A DNA stretch of 64,000 nt from Streptomyces ambofaciens ATCC 23877 (GCF_001267885.1 NZ_CP012382.1:434001-498000), one strand, 5' to 3'; counted from the first letter of the stretch, positions 15,973 to 26,628 are shown. Translations and numbers: made by a program. Notes: generated by a model not told the origin, from the letters alone.

Positions 15973-16695
15973 ATGCACTTCACTTCCGAACAGCGCCTCG
16001 ACGACGGCGTCCTTGAGCGCGAGTTCACCCTCGGGGAGATCCCCGGTACCCTGTGGACGCCCGGATCCGCGCCGGCTCCGCTGGTCCTGATGGCCCACAA
16101 CAACGGGCTGCCCAAGGCGGACCCCCGGCTGGTGGCGCGGGCCCGGTACACCGCGGCGCGCGGCTTCGCGGTGGCCACCATCGACGCCGCCGGGTGCGGT
16201 GACCGTCCCCGTTCCGCCGCCGACGAGCGGGTCCGGGCCGACCTCCGGCGGGCCATGCGGGCCGGGGAGCCGGTCGACGAGGTCTTCGAGTCCCTCATCA
16301 GCCCGCTGGTCGAGAACGCGGTCCCGGAGTGGCGGGCCACCCTGGACGCCCTCCTCGCCCTGCCCGAGACCGGCGGACCGGTCGGCTACTCCGGAGGGTG
16401 GACGGCCCTCGGCATTCGGCTGGCGGTGGTCGAGCCGCGCATCGCCGCCGCAGGCTTCTTCGCCGGCGGGTACGTGCCCCGTGCCCAGCGCGAGGAGGCC
16501 CGGCAGGTCACCGTTCCGCTGCTGTTCCTGCTGCAGTGGGACGACGAGGGGAACCCCCGGCAACGGGCCTTGGACCTGTTCGACGCCTTCGGCAGCAAGG
16601 AGAAGACGCTGCACGCCAATCCGGGAGGGCACACCGGCACGCCGTGGTTCGAGCTGGAGGACGGGTGCCGGTTCCTGGACCGGCACCTGAGGTGA
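15973..16695 (+). CDS. Alpha/beta hydrolase (dienelactone hydrolase-like)
   Basis: 240-residue alpha/beta hydrolase with no signal peptide. The nucleophile Ser lies in GYSGGW (about residue 139) and the catalytic His in NPGGHTGTPW near the C-terminus. An early LVLMAHNNG provides the oxyanion region. The lengthened GYSGGW elbow resembles hydrolases of the dienelactone/BAAT group more than lipases. AAAGG lies 7 nt before the ATG. It is convergent with the serine hydrolase gene, with a strong hairpin between. Confidence 0.8.
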   Translation: MHFTSEQRLDDGVLEREFTLGEIPGTLWTPGSAPAPLVLMAHNNGLPKADPRLVARARYTAARGFAVATIDAAGCGDRPRSAADERVRADLRRAMRAGEPVDEVFESLISPLVENAVPEWRATLDALLALPETGGPVGYSGGWTALGIRLAVVEPRIAAAGFFAGGYVPRAQREEARQVTVPLLFLLQWDDEGNPRQRALDLFDAFGSKEKTLHANPGGHTGTPWFELEDGCRFLDRHLR

Positions 16696-16758
16696 GGCCG
16701 GCCGTCGCCGAGGACAGGTTCCCGCCCTCGACGACGGCGGCGTACAGCTGCACGACCG

Positions 16759-16788
16759 CCCCGGCCCGCCGGCACCGGCGGGCCGGGG
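16759..16788. terminator. Bidirectional terminator
   Basis: Perfect 14-bp stem (16759-16772 and 16775-16788, all G/C) around CA. It lies between the convergent genes ending at 16695 and 16794. Confidence 0.75.
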
Positions 16789-16793
16789 TTGTG

Positions 16794-18296
<1,503 letters not shown>

Positions 18297-19139
18297 CTAC
18301 GCCAGGTCCAGGTCGGCGTACAGCTGGTGGTGGTCGGAGTAACGGGAGGCGTGCACACGGTGCCCGGCGGGGGTGATGCCGCGCAGGAAGACGTAGTCGA
18401 ACTTGCTCTGCCAGTCGGTGGTCGCCTGACAGCTGCCGGCCGCGGTGCGCGTGGGGTGGCACTGGGGGTCCGCGTCGACGGCCAGTGCCCACAGGCGCGA
18501 GAGTTCGGGTGCGTCGGGCACGGCGTTCAGGTCGCCCAGGACGACGGCGCGGTCGTGCCGGGCCACCTCGGTGGCGAGTACGGCCGCCTGCCCGGCCCGG
18601 ACGGACTCCTGCCGGCGCTGGGCGAGGTGCGTGTTGAAGACCCGGACGTCCTGGCCGCCGACCTCGGTGGTGACCGCCATGTACCCGCGGTCCTCCGAGC
18701 CGCCCTCGGGGTACTCCACGCTGACGTGGTCGGTCATCGGCGCCGCGGAGAGGATCGCCTGGCCGAAGCCTCCCGGGTTCCACGGCGCTCCCCCGCAGCG
18801 GCTGCGCTTGTTCAGCACCATCCCGTACTCGACGTGGTAGACGAGCCCGTGGAGGTTCTCCAGGTGCTCCCGGATCGCCTCGACGTCGCGCACGCACGCT
18901 TCCTGTACGCCGAGGACCTGAGGGGCGAAGGCGGCGATCTCCGCCGCCCGGTGGACGTTGCTCTCCTCGCAGGGGTTGCAGAGGTTCCAGGTCATGACAC
19001 GGTTCGCCACCACGTCCCGGACGGGGTCCGCGGGCAGTCCGCTGTCGGAGTGGGGGTCGTCGGCGGCGCTGGAGCCGACGAGGACCACGCAGAGCAAGGT
19101 CATGGCGCCCACGAACCACCGTGTCCCTCGTGCGAGCAC
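18297..19139 (-). CDS. Secreted endonuclease/exonuclease/phosphatase-family protein
   Basis: Metal-dependent phosphoesterase of the EEP (DNase I/sphingomyelinase) superfamily, 280 residues. Motifs in order: MTWNLCNP, VQEACV (metal-binding Glu), NTHLAQ, GDLNAVPD and C-terminal YSDHHQL (catalytic His). An N-terminal hydrophobic signal (WFVGAMTLLCVVLVG) indicates export. GTG at 19139 is chosen because GGAGG lies 5 nt upstream and places the signal peptide at the start. Substrate (nucleic acid, sphingolipid or phosphoinositide) is not determinable. The divergent SCO7613-like gene begins 199 bp away; that gap holds a CTGAGTA direct repeat near 19275. Confidence 0.85.
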   Translation of the reverse strand: MLARGTRWFVGAMTLLCVVLVGSSAADDPHSDSGLPADPVRDVVANRVMTWNLCNPCEESNVHRAAEIAAFAPQVLGVQEACVRDVEAIREHLENLHGLVYHVEYGMVLNKRSRCGGAPWNPGGFGQAILSAAPMTDHVSVEYPEGGSEDRGYMAVTTEVGGQDVRVFNTHLAQRRQESVRAGQAAVLATEVARHDRAVVLGDLNAVPDAPELSRLWALAVDADPQCHPTRTAAGSCQATTDWQSKFDYVFLRGITPAGHRVHASRYSDHHQLYADLDLA

Positions 19140-19337
19140 CTTCGCCTCCCCGGTGTCGACGCGCGGAGCATCCGACGTCTTCCCGCACGAGGTTATGGGA
19201 CGGACGCCCTCCACCGCAGACGGGGGCCCGAGTTGACGCCGGTGCGGCCGGTGTTCCGTGACGCGGTCCGTACCTGAGTAGGAACTGAGTACCTGCGCCC
19301 ATGCCCGGCCGGGGTGACGGGGAGCACACTCCGGGAC

Positions 19338-21830
19338 ATGACGAACCTCCCGCCCCCGGCCGAGGAGTTGCGGCTCCTCGACACCGAGCTGTGGCACCTC
19401 GACGCCCGCCGGGCCGTCCTGTTGCGGCGCCGCGCGTGGCTGATCCACACGTTGCAGGCGGCATCCGCGCCCCGGGGCGACCGGGGCGCCGGTTCCGTTC
19501 CGCCGTCGCGGCCCGGGCGGGGCGTTGCCTCCGCCCGCCGGCCCGAGACCTCCGCGCCCGGCGTGCAGAACGTGCTCCTGATCCTCGGTGGGGTCCTGCT
19601 GACGGTCGCCGCGGTCGCGTTCACCCTGGTCGGCTGGGGTCACATGGGGATCGTCGGACGATCGCTGGTGCTGGGCGCGGTGACCGTGGGGACGCTGGGT
19701 GCGCCGGTGGCACTCCTGCGGCGTGGGCTGGCATCGACGGCGGAGGCGACAGCGGGTCTGGGGCTCGCGCTGACCGTGCTCGACGCCTACGCGCTGCACG
19801 AGGTGGTGTTCACCGGCACGGGTGCTCTCACGTACACGGCGGCCGCGTCGGCCCTTCTGGCGGCACTGTGGGCCGCCTACGGCCTGGGCGTGGGCGCGTG
19901 GGGGCGCGCGGACGACCGGACCGACGAGAGCGACGAGGGCAAGGAGCGCGCGGTACGGAAGGCCGCGCGGCCCGTGCTCTGTCTGCCGCTCCCCGCGGCC
20001 ACGGCGACGGCGCACCTGCCCCTGCTTCTGTGGGCACTCGCCCTGGGCGCGGGTCCGCACACGTTCACGGCCGTGCTGCTGGTGACCGCGGCGGCCGGCG
20101 CCGCCCTGGCGCTGCGGGCGACGGAGGTACCGGTCCGGACGGTCGCGGTCGTCGGTTCACTCGGTACGGGGACCGTAGGGGCCCTGTCGGCCGGCTGGCT
20201 CAGCTGGAGTGCTTCGGGCCCGGGTACCGCCGTGCGGGCGGCGGCGCTGCTCTTTCTCGCCGCGGCGATCGCCCTGGTGGCGGCCCGGCGCGTCCCGAAG
20301 CCGGACGTCGCCGTGGGCGCGGCGCTGGCGGCGGGGCTGTGCGCGGTCGCCGGGGCCGGCGGAGTGGTGCGGGCCTCGCTGCCCGGAGTGTGGACGGTGC
20401 CCGGGTACGTGGCCTGCGGTGTCGCCCTGCTGGCGGCGGTCCGGACGCCACTCCCCCAGTCGTCTCGCCGGGGGCTTGTGCTCGCTTCGCCGGCCGTCCA
20501 GGGCCTCGCGGTGCTGTGCGCGGTGCCGCTGGTCGCCGGGACGCTCCTCGGTCCGGTGACCGGGCTGGAGCGGCCCTGGTCCGGTGTGCCGCGCGACTTC
20601 CGGGCCGCCGTGTTCAGGGACGTGCCCTGGCCGCCCGACGCGGCCACCGTGCCGCTCGTCCTCGGTGTCGTCGCGGGCGTGCTGGCGGTGGCGGCCCGGC
20701 GCCGCCAGGACCGGTGGCCGACGGCGGTGGGGGCGATGCTCCTGGGCTGGGCGGCGCTGCTCGTACTGCCGGGCGTACTCGCACTGCCCTACGGTGCGGG
20801 CCTGGTGGCGCAGGGCGCCGTGGCCGTGGCCGCGCTGGGCTGCGCGGAGCGGGCCCGGCGTGCGGCCGGCGGAACGTCGCCGCTGATGCTCACGGCCATG
20901 GTGCTGGCCCTGGTCACCTCCGTCGTCCTCGCCCTCGTCTCGCTGGCGTCCGAACCGGTGACGATCGGTGTGCTCGGGGCGACGACCCTCGTGTTCGGCG
21001 CCGTGGCCGTGCGCCCGGGATTCGGCCCGTTCGCGGCGCCCGCCGCCCTTGTGCACGCCACGGCTCTGGCCTGCGCGATCGGCGCGGCCGCCGGCTGGCA
21101 GGCGCAGCACACCGCACTGCTGGTCCTCGTCGTGCCCGCCGTCGCGGCCCTCGTGGCCGCCCGCCCGGCGGGCTCGTCCACGACCGCGGCCGTCGAAGGG
21201 GCGGGCGCGGCGGCGGGGCTGCTCGCCCTCGCTCTGGCCGCGACCGACCCGCCGATGCTGGCCCTGGTGCTCTCCCTCTGCGGGCTCGTGGCGGCCGGGA
21301 CCGCGCTCCGCCCGGACCGGCGGCCGGCCGCCCATGTCGCCGCCGGGCTCCTCCTGCTGGCCACCTGGGTGCGGTGGGCGGCCTGGGACGTCACCACTCC
21401 GGAGGCCTACACCCTGCCGGTGACCGTGCCCGCACTCGTCGTCGGCTTCCTGAGGCGCCGCCGCGACCCGGGCCTCTCCTCCTGGCCGGCGTACGGCGCA
21501 GGCCTGGCCGTCACCGCGGTGCCGAGCCTGCTCGTGACGTGGGGCGACCCGCACTGGCTCCGGCCCCTGTTGCTCGGTACCGCGGCCCTTGCCGTCACCC
21601 TGGCAGGAGCCCGCAACCGACTCCAGGCACCCCTCGTCCTCGGCGGGACCGTGCTCGCCCTCGTGACCCTGCACGAACTCGCCCCCTACGCCGCCCAGGT
21701 CGTCGGCGCCCTGCCCCGGTGGGCGCCGCCCGCCCTGGCCGGACTGGTGCTGCTCGCGCTCGGCGCCACCTACGAGCAACGGCTGCGCGACGCACGGCGC
21801 GTACGGGAGGTGTTCGGGCGGCTCGACTAG
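19338..21830 (+). CDS. SCO7613-like polytopic membrane protein
   Basis: About 830 residues. A short N-terminal helical region (LRLLDTELWHLDARRAVLLRR) and an Arg/Pro linker are followed by some 20 or more hydrophobic segments rich in Ala, Val, Leu and Gly. This is the layout of the Streptomyces family annotated SCO7613 C-terminal domain-containing membrane protein. Function is unknown; the N-terminal helices resemble zinc-ribbon/helical adaptors of that family but have no cysteines here. The ATG at 19338 is uncertain because the only purine-rich site is 13 nt upstream; GTG at 19314 is an alternative. Transcription stops at the 21888 hairpin. Confidence 0.8.
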   Translation: MTNLPPPAEELRLLDTELWHLDARRAVLLRRRAWLIHTLQAASAPRGDRGAGSVPPSRPGRGVASARRPETSAPGVQNVLLILGGVLLTVAAVAFTLVGWGHMGIVGRSLVLGAVTVGTLGAPVALLRRGLASTAEATAGLGLALTVLDAYALHEVVFTGTGALTYTAAASALLAALWAAYGLGVGAWGRADDRTDESDEGKERAVRKAARPVLCLPLPAATATAHLPLLLWALALGAGPHTFTAVLLVTAAAGAALALRATEVPVRTVAVVGSLGTGTVGALSAGWLSWSASGPGTAVRAAALLFLAAAIALVAARRVPKPDVAVGAALAAGLCAVAGAGGVVRASLPGVWTVPGYVACGVALLAAVRTPLPQSSRRGLVLASPAVQGLAVLCAVPLVAGTLLGPVTGLERPWSGVPRDFRAAVFRDVPWPPDAATVPLVLGVVAGVLAVAARRRQDRWPTAVGAMLLGWAALLVLPGVLALPYGAGLVAQGAVAVAALGCAERARRAAGGTSPLMLTAMVLALVTSVVLALVSLASEPVTIGVLGATTLVFGAVAVRPGFGPFAAPAALVHATALACAIGAAAGWQAQHTALLVLVVPAVAALVAARPAGSSTTAAVEGAGAAAGLLALALAATDPPMLALVLSLCGLVAAGTALRPDRRPAAHVAAGLLLLATWVRWAAWDVTTPEAYTLPVTVPALVVGFLRRRRDPGLSSWPAYGAGLAVTAVPSLLVTWGDPHWLRPLLLGTAALAVTLAGARNRLQAPLVLGGTVLALVTLHELAPYAAQVVGALPRWAPPALAGLVLLALGATYEQRLRDARRVREVFGRLD

Positions 21831-21887
21831 GCCGGGAGCCCCCGTCGCGCCTCCGCGGACGCGCCGACGGTCGTTCGGCCCGCGCCA

Positions 21888-21916
21888 CCGGCACCGGCTC
21901 CGCGAGCCGGTGCCGG
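21888..21916. terminator. Bidirectional terminator
   Basis: Perfect 13-bp stem (21888-21900 and 21904-21916) with a CGC loop between the convergent genes ending at 21830 and 21923. Confidence 0.75.
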
Positions 21917-21922
21917 CTCCTG

Positions 21923-23641
21923 TTACGGGGCCATCTCGTAGGCGCCGGACAGCGCCTCGACACGCTCCCAGACACGCGCCGAGCGGGCCTCGTCGACGAC
22001 GGGCCGCCGGACGGCGCCGAGGGCCCAGCGCTGCTGGGGCTCCGTGGCGGAGTCCTTGCCGTGGAGCTCGACGGCGTGGTTCGAGAAGTCGCGGACGAGG
22101 ACGGAGAACAGCTCGTCGAGCACGTCCTCGTCGAGGCCGGTCAGCTCGGCCTGCTCCAGGATCAGCTGGCCATGCACGACGAGGGCGAACAGCTGGCCCA
22201 CGGCGAGCAGCAGGTCGAGGTCGCGGCTCTGCCGCTCGTCGGGTGCCGCGGTGGTGACGAACGTGCACAGGGCGTCGGCCTGCTCCCGGAACCGGGCCAC
22301 GTTCGGCACCTCGGCGTAGGTGTCGAAGGCGGTGCGCCAGTCGTGGAACCGGATGGAGCCGAGGCCGCGGGCCGGGCCCTGCCGGAAGAGGAAGGTGTCG
22401 TCGGCCGCGTCGAGACGGGTCGGCACCCGCGGGTGCTCCACCGGGTCGAGCAGGTGGTTGCGCAGGAACTTCAGGATGAGGGCCAGGTTGACGTGGACCG
22501 TGCCCTCGAGCTTCGGCAGGCCCCGGATCTCGACCGCGGCCTGGGCGAAGTAGGTGTCCTTCTCGAATCCCTTGGCGGCGATCACGTCCCACATCAGGTC
22601 GATGACCTTCTCGCCCTCGGTGGTGACCTTCATCTTGGTCATCGGGTTGAAGAGCAGGTAGCGGCGGTCGTCCGGGCCGGCGGAACGGAAGTAGTCGACG
22701 GCACGGTCGCTGAAGAGCTTCATGCCGACCAGGCGTACGTAGGCGTCGATCAGCTCGCGCCGGACGTGCGGGAAGGCGGTGACGGGACGGCCGTACAGAA
22801 TGCGGTTGTGGGCGTGGGTGACGGCCTCGTACATGGCGTGCTCGCAGATGCCGATCGAGGCGGTGCACAGGTTGAACTTGCCGACGTTGACGGTGTTCAG
22901 AGCGGCGTCGAAGGCGGCGCGCCCGGTGTGCAGGACGTCCTGGGGTCCGACCGGGTAGTTCTCCAGGCGGAACTCGCTGACGTACTTGGAGGAGTCGACG
23001 ACGTTCTTGACCAGGCGGTAGTCGGGGTGGCGGCTGTCGGCGGCGAAGAAGACGTAGCCCTCCGGCCCGTCGACGTCGGTGCGGCGGCCGAACACCGACA
23101 CGAGCCCGGCGGCGTTGCCGTTGCCGATGTAGTACTTGGAACCGGTCGCCCGGAAGCCTCCCTCCCCGTCGGGCTCCAGGAGCATGTCGGTGGAGTAGAT
23201 GTCGGCGCCGTGGCTCTTCTCGGAGAGGCCGAACGCGAACACCTCGCCCTGGGCGAGGAGTTCGGCCGCATGGGCGCGGGCGGCCGCGTTGTCGCTCTGC
23301 CAGACGGGGCCCAGGCCGAGGATGGTGACCTGCCAGGCGTACCAGTAGTCGAGGCCGTAGAACCCGAAGATCTCGTTGAGGGCGGCGATACGCGCGGTGT
23401 CCCAGCGCTGGTCCGGCCGGTCGCCGTCGGCCGCGGGGGTGAGGAAGGTGGCGAAGAGGCCCTCCTTCGCGGCGAAGGCGAGGAAGTCCTCCAGCCAGAC
23501 GCGCGAGCGGTAGTCCTCGATCAGCCTTCGCTTGCCGCGCGCCTCGAACCAGTCGACCGTGGCGCGCAGCAGCCTGCGGGTCTCCGGGTCGAAGTGCGCC
23601 GGGTCGTAGGTGCGCGGGTTGAACAGGAGCTGGTCGGCCAT
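21923..23641 (-). CDS. Acyl-CoA dehydrogenase family flavoprotein
   Basis: 572-residue acyl-CoA dehydrogenase/oxidase-like enzyme, longer than the usual 380-400 residues through an extra C-terminal helical domain, as in the oxidase and very-long-chain groups. The FAD-contacting block FGLSEKSHGADIYSTDM lies near residue 138, followed by the beta domain (FRATGSKYYIGNGNAAG) and the helical C-terminal domain. No catalytic Glu is assigned with confidence. ATG at 23641 has GGAAGG 7 nt upstream. It follows a PadR regulator by 86 bp on the same strand and is probably its target. Likely role: oxidation of an acyl-CoA or similar acyl substrate. Confidence 0.85.
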   Translation of the reverse strand: MADQLLFNPRTYDPAHFDPETRRLLRATVDWFEARGKRRLIEDYRSRVWLEDFLAFAAKEGLFATFLTPAADGDRPDQRWDTARIAALNEIFGFYGLDYWYAWQVTILGLGPVWQSDNAAARAHAAELLAQGEVFAFGLSEKSHGADIYSTDMLLEPDGEGGFRATGSKYYIGNGNAAGLVSVFGRRTDVDGPEGYVFFAADSRHPDYRLVKNVVDSSKYVSEFRLENYPVGPQDVLHTGRAAFDAALNTVNVGKFNLCTASIGICEHAMYEAVTHAHNRILYGRPVTAFPHVRRELIDAYVRLVGMKLFSDRAVDYFRSAGPDDRRYLLFNPMTKMKVTTEGEKVIDLMWDVIAAKGFEKDTYFAQAAVEIRGLPKLEGTVHVNLALILKFLRNHLLDPVEHPRVPTRLDAADDTFLFRQGPARGLGSIRFHDWRTAFDTYAEVPNVARFREQADALCTFVTTAAPDERQSRDLDLLLAVGQLFALVVHGQLILEQAELTGLDEDVLDELFSVLVRDFSNHAVELHGKDSATEPQQRWALGAVRRPVVDEARSARVWERVEALSGAYEMAP

Positions 23642-23727
23642 GAGGGTGCCTTCCGGAGATCGGGTCGGACGGAGCCTGACGGATGCGGGTGGGACGGAGA
23701 ACGGGTGAGGGCGGGCGGCGCTCGGGG

Positions 23728-24300
23728 TCAGGGTCGGCCCGCGGATGGCGGGACGCGGAGCCTGTGGAGGGTGTCGAGGACGTCGTCGAGCCAGGCGATG
23801 GTCATCCGCTCGAAGGCGATGCCGCCGCGCAGCACGACGTGCTGGAGTTCCTGGCCGACGTCGAGCGACCGTGGGACGTCGGGGGCGCCGAAGTCCCGTG
23901 CCTCTCCGGCGAGGTAGCGGCGGAGACGGTCGTCGTGCGCGTCGCGGTGGCGTTCGACCTCGGCGATGAGCGCGGACGGGTCGCCGAAGGCCGCGCCGCG
24001 GATCTTCACGGCGAGCTCGTGCCGGATGCTCTCCGGCTGGACCGGCTCGTGCAGCCACGCGGCGAGTGCCGCGCGGCCCGGCGGCGCGACGGAGTACTCC
24101 TTCTTGTCCGGCCTGCCCCGCTGCGCCACTTCGTGGACGTCCAGCAGGCCGTCCGCCTCCATGCGCCTCAGCACGCGGTAGATCTGCTGGTGGGTCGCGG
24201 TCCAGAAGTACCCGATCGACCGTTCGAAACGGCGAGCGAGCTCGTAGCCCGAGCCCGGCTTCTCCAGCAGGGAGACGAGGATCGCGTGTTCGAGCGCCAT
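23728..24300 (-). CDS. PadR-family transcriptional regulator
   Basis: 190-residue PadR-like repressor. The N-terminal winged helix (MALEHAILVSLLEKPGSGYE, recognition part near THQQIYRVLRRME) is followed by the wing KKEYSVAPPGRAAL and a Vir-type C-terminal dimerisation helix region. ATG at 24300 has AAGGA 8 nt upstream. A perfect 22-bp palindrome immediately upstream is very probably its own operator. It is the first gene of a pair with the acyl-CoA dehydrogenase, so it likely responds to an acyl or aromatic ligand and controls that enzyme. Confidence 0.9.
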   Translation of the reverse strand: MALEHAILVSLLEKPGSGYELARRFERSIGYFWTATHQQIYRVLRRMEADGLLDVHEVAQRGRPDKKEYSVAPPGRAALAAWLHEPVQPESIRHELAVKIRGAAFGDPSALIAEVERHRDAHDDRLRRYLAGEARDFGAPDVPRSLDVGQELQHVVLRGGIAFERMTIAWLDDVLDTLHRLRVPPSAGRP

Positions 24301-24312
24301 GCCCCGAATCCT

Positions 24313-24334
24313 TCTATGCAACTTGTTGCATAGA
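24313..24334. promoter_or_regulatory. PadR operator
   Basis: Perfect palindrome with arm TCTATGCAAC on each side of TT. It begins 13 bp upstream of the PadR ATG and overlaps the expected promoter and ribosome-site region. An AT-rich ATGCAAC core is typical of PadR sites. Confidence 0.85.
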
Positions 24335-24506
24335 CAAGGCGCCGAGCCTTGATGAGACGCGCCTCACTCGCCGGTTCGCGCGAATGTCACGTTCTCTTCC
24401 CAGCGCGGCCGTGCCCCGGCCCGGTGGTCCGCGCGCCGGCCACGGGCCTTCATGCACGGTTCACAGTGTTTAGGGCACCGTGTGATGTGTCGTGGCGGCT
24501 CCGGGC

Positions 24507-25097
24507 TCAGGAACGCCCGGCGCGGTAGAGGCCCCGGCCGGACCTGCGGATACGGGACGCACCCACGAGGCGGTCGAGTGTGCTGCGGACCGCGTTGATG
24601 CTGCCGCTGTCGCCGTCCCGGCCCAGTGCCGCCGCGACGTCCCGGGCGCGCACGTCCACGTCGCCGACACCGGCGAAGTAGTCGAGGATCTGCTCGGTCA
24701 GCTTGCCGTAGCTGCGCTGTTCCGGCTCCGCGCCGGTACCGGAAGGGTGTGGCTTCCCCGTGACCTGGCGTCGCGGCCGCCGGTTGCCGGATGCCCGCGC
24801 CGCGTCAGAGGCAGGGGCCTGCGCCGGGGTGGTGGTCCGGGCCGCGGCCTTCTCGACAGGTGCCGGTGCCGCCGGCTCGCCGGGACCGGCGGGGGCCTCG
24901 GCGGCCTCGGGGGCCGAGGGGGCCCGCATCAGGACCTCGAGTGCGCTGAGAGCCCGCTGCACGGAGCCGAGATGGGCCACCACCGCCGCCAGTTCCCTCT
25001 CCAGTGCCTGCTTCTGGAGCTCGAGACGCGCCAGGTCCTCCTGGAGGCTCTCAGCGGTGACCTCGATGTTGTGCGCGGCGCCGGTTGCCGAGACCAT
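24507..25097 (-). CDS. Coiled-coil protein with C-terminal winged-helix domain
   Basis: 196 residues in three parts: an N-terminal coiled coil (about 15-60, LARLELQKQALERELAAVVA), an Ala/Pro-rich linker (about 60-110), and a C-terminal winged-helix-like domain (about 125-190, YGKLTEQILDYFAG, then VRARDVAAALG, then VRSTLDRLVGASRI). The last resembles the small HTH domain of actinobacterial regulators. ATG at 25097 follows AGAGG by 5 nt. It lies 33 bp downstream of the 83-residue coiled-coil gene and is probably co-transcribed with it. The helical N-terminus could pair with that protein. Target genes are unknown. Confidence 0.7.
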   Translation of the reverse strand: MVSATGAAHNIEVTAESLQEDLARLELQKQALERELAAVVAHLGSVQRALSALEVLMRAPSAPEAAEAPAGPGEPAAPAPVEKAAARTTTPAQAPASDAARASGNRRPRRQVTGKPHPSGTGAEPEQRSYGKLTEQILDYFAGVGDVDVRARDVAAALGRDGDSGSINAVRSTLDRLVGASRIRRSGRGLYRAGRS

Positions 25098-25130
25098 GTG
25101 TTCCTCTCATCCTCGACTCTTCCCCGGCCA

Positions 25131-25382
25131 TCATAGGCCGCGGCCGATCTCCAGGCAGGCGTCGAGAGGATGCCTCATCAATTGTTGCCACTGTTCGGAC
25201 GTCAACGCAACGGGTGCGCGGTACATCCTTTGCAACCTTTCGGAGACCGCCCCGATGCGTGTGTCGATCGCGTGGATCGCCTCCTGGAGCATGCGCATCC
25301 GCGCCTCCAGCAAGGCCGACTCGGCGGCCAGGGACACACTGACGACAGCGGGATCGGGGGTGTGGCCGGGGTCTGCGGGCAT
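25131..25382 (-). CDS. Small coiled-coil protein, paralogue of 12603 product
   Basis: 83 residues, ATG at 25382 with AAGGA 6 nt upstream. The helix SLAAESALLEARMRMLQEAI continuing to AVSERLQRM matches the protein at 12603-12842. Here a C-terminal extension ends LMRHPLDACLEIGRGL. No known domain. It is the first gene of a two-gene unit with the coiled-coil/HTH protein. Having one copy beside a sigma gene and the other beside an HTH protein suggests a regulatory partner role, which is inference. Confidence 0.6.
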   Translation of the reverse strand: MPADPGHTPDPAVVSVSLAAESALLEARMRMLQEAIHAIDTRIGAVSERLQRMYRAPVALTSEQWQQLMRHPLDACLEIGRGL

Positions 25383-25490
25383 CGTGCGTCCTTTATTGCG
25401 GCTGGGCCTGTGTACGCGGCAGAAGCGTAGGCACAGGCGCGGTGGTGCGGCGACACCGGTGCGCCCGGAGGGAACGGTTTCGTCGCCATA

Positions 25491-25517
25491 CGTCACAAGT
25501 CGAGCATGTGCCCTGTC
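25491..25517 (+). promoter_or_regulatory. ECF41-type promoter variant before secreted hydrolase
   Basis: CGTCACA (one change) at 25491-25497, 16 bases, TGTC at 25514-25517, 107 bp before the hydrolase ATG. Weaker than the other sites but with the same spacing. Confidence 0.45.
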
Positions 25518-25623
25518 ATAAGGGCGAAAGCCGCACACGGGCTTTCTGCCGGACAACGGCATCACACGTCGGCCCGGGCACATGAACGGCTCGGCCGATC
25601 AACCCCCTGAAGAGGTCTCTCCC

Positions 25624-26466
25624 ATGAACCGTCGTTCCCTCCTTCGGCGTGTCCGTATGCCACTGTCCCTGGCGGTCACGGCCGGCGGCGCCGCGGCAGT
25701 GCTCGCCACGTCGGTCGCCCCGGCCGGCGCGGACAGCGGGCCGTCCGCACCGCACCGCAAGCCCACCGTCGTGCTGGTGCACGGCGCTTTCGCCGACTCC
25801 TCCAGCTGGGACGGTGTGGTGAAGGAGCTGAAGCGGGACGGCTACCCGGTCGTCGCCGCCGCCAACCCGCTGCGCGGGCTGAGCACCGACGCCGCCTACG
25901 TCAGGCAGGTCGTGGCCGCAATCGACGGGCCGGTGATCCTCGTCGGGCACTCCTACGGCGGTGCGGTCATCAGCAACGCGGCCCGGGGTGCCGACAACGT
26001 GGAGGCACTGGTCTACGCCGCCGCCTTCATGCCCGACAAGGGGGAGAGCGCACTGCAACTGGCGTCGAAGTATCCCGGCAGCTCGCTGGGGCAGGCCCTG
26101 CACCCGGTCCCGATCACGCACCCGGACGGCACCGAGGACGCGGACCTCTACATCCAGCAGCCCAGGTTCCGCGGTCAGTTCGCCGCGGACGTGGCACGGA
26201 GCACCGCCGATCTCATGGCGGTGGCCCAGCGGCCCGTGACCAACTCCGCGCTGGAGGAGGCCTCGGGAGAGCCCGCGTGGAAGACGATCCCGTCCTGGGC
26301 GCTCGTGGCCACCGAGGACCTCAACATCCCCGCGAAGACGCAGCGCTTCATGGCCGAGCGGGCCGGTGCCCGCACGGAGGAGGTCCGGGCGTCCCACGCG
26401 GTGGGCGTGTCCCAGCCCGATGACGTCGCGCGACTCATCGGGAAGGCGGCACGGACGGTCCGCTGA
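25624..26466 (+). CDS. Exported alpha/beta hydrolase (paralogue of 6608 product)
   Basis: 280 residues. It begins with an Arg-rich signal sequence (MNRRSLLRRVRMPLSLAVTA) and an Ala-X-Ala-type cleavage region near residue 38. The mature enzyme parallels the cytosolic hydrolase at 6608-7327: PTVVLVHGAFADSSSW, nucleophile Ser110 in GHSYGG and a C-terminal ASHAVGVSQP with the catalytic His. AAGAGG lies 8 nt before the ATG. A short-chain ester or lactone substrate is plausible but unproven. It is convergent with the NmrA-like gene, with a hairpin between. Confidence 0.87.
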   Translation: MNRRSLLRRVRMPLSLAVTAGGAAAVLATSVAPAGADSGPSAPHRKPTVVLVHGAFADSSSWDGVVKELKRDGYPVVAAANPLRGLSTDAAYVRQVVAAIDGPVILVGHSYGGAVISNAARGADNVEALVYAAAFMPDKGESALQLASKYPGSSLGQALHPVPITHPDGTEDADLYIQQPRFRGQFAADVARSTADLMAVAQRPVTNSALEEASGEPAWKTIPSWALVATEDLNIPAKTQRFMAERAGARTEEVRASHAVGVSQPDDVARLIGKAARTVR

Positions 26467-26586
26467 CCGGCCGGTGATCCGGGAGGGCGGAGTGGCGCAC
26501 GGTCGCCGCTCCGCCCTCTCGCGACACCGCCGGCCAGGTCCCGGGGGCGGCCATGGAGGCGGGACAGCGGCAGGAGACAGCAGAAG

Positions 26587-26616
26587 GAGGTGGCCCCTGC
26601 GGACAGGGGCCACCTC
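26587..26616. terminator. Bidirectional terminator
   Basis: 13-bp stem (26587-26599 and 26604-26616) with a 4-nt loop (CGGA) between the convergent genes ending at 26466 and 26629. Confidence 0.75.
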
Positions 26617-26628
26617 ACCGTGGAGAGG

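Noticed and set aside
18297..20060. Long N-terminal extension of the EEP-family gene
   Set aside because: The GTG at 19139 has a ribosome site and opens on a signal peptide. The extension overlaps the divergent gene and is composed of basic low-complexity sequence.
20157..22868. Minus-strand frame of about 900 codons
   Set aside because: It crosses a strong terminator and two genes on opposite strands, and its composition is that of an antisense shadow.
19301..23917. Very long plus-strand frame of about 1540 codons
   Set aside because: Arg/Gly/Ala-rich product with no domains. It runs through the SCO7613-like and acyl-CoA dehydrogenase genes, whose frames have clear domains, starts and G/C third-position bias. 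It is a high-GC shadow.
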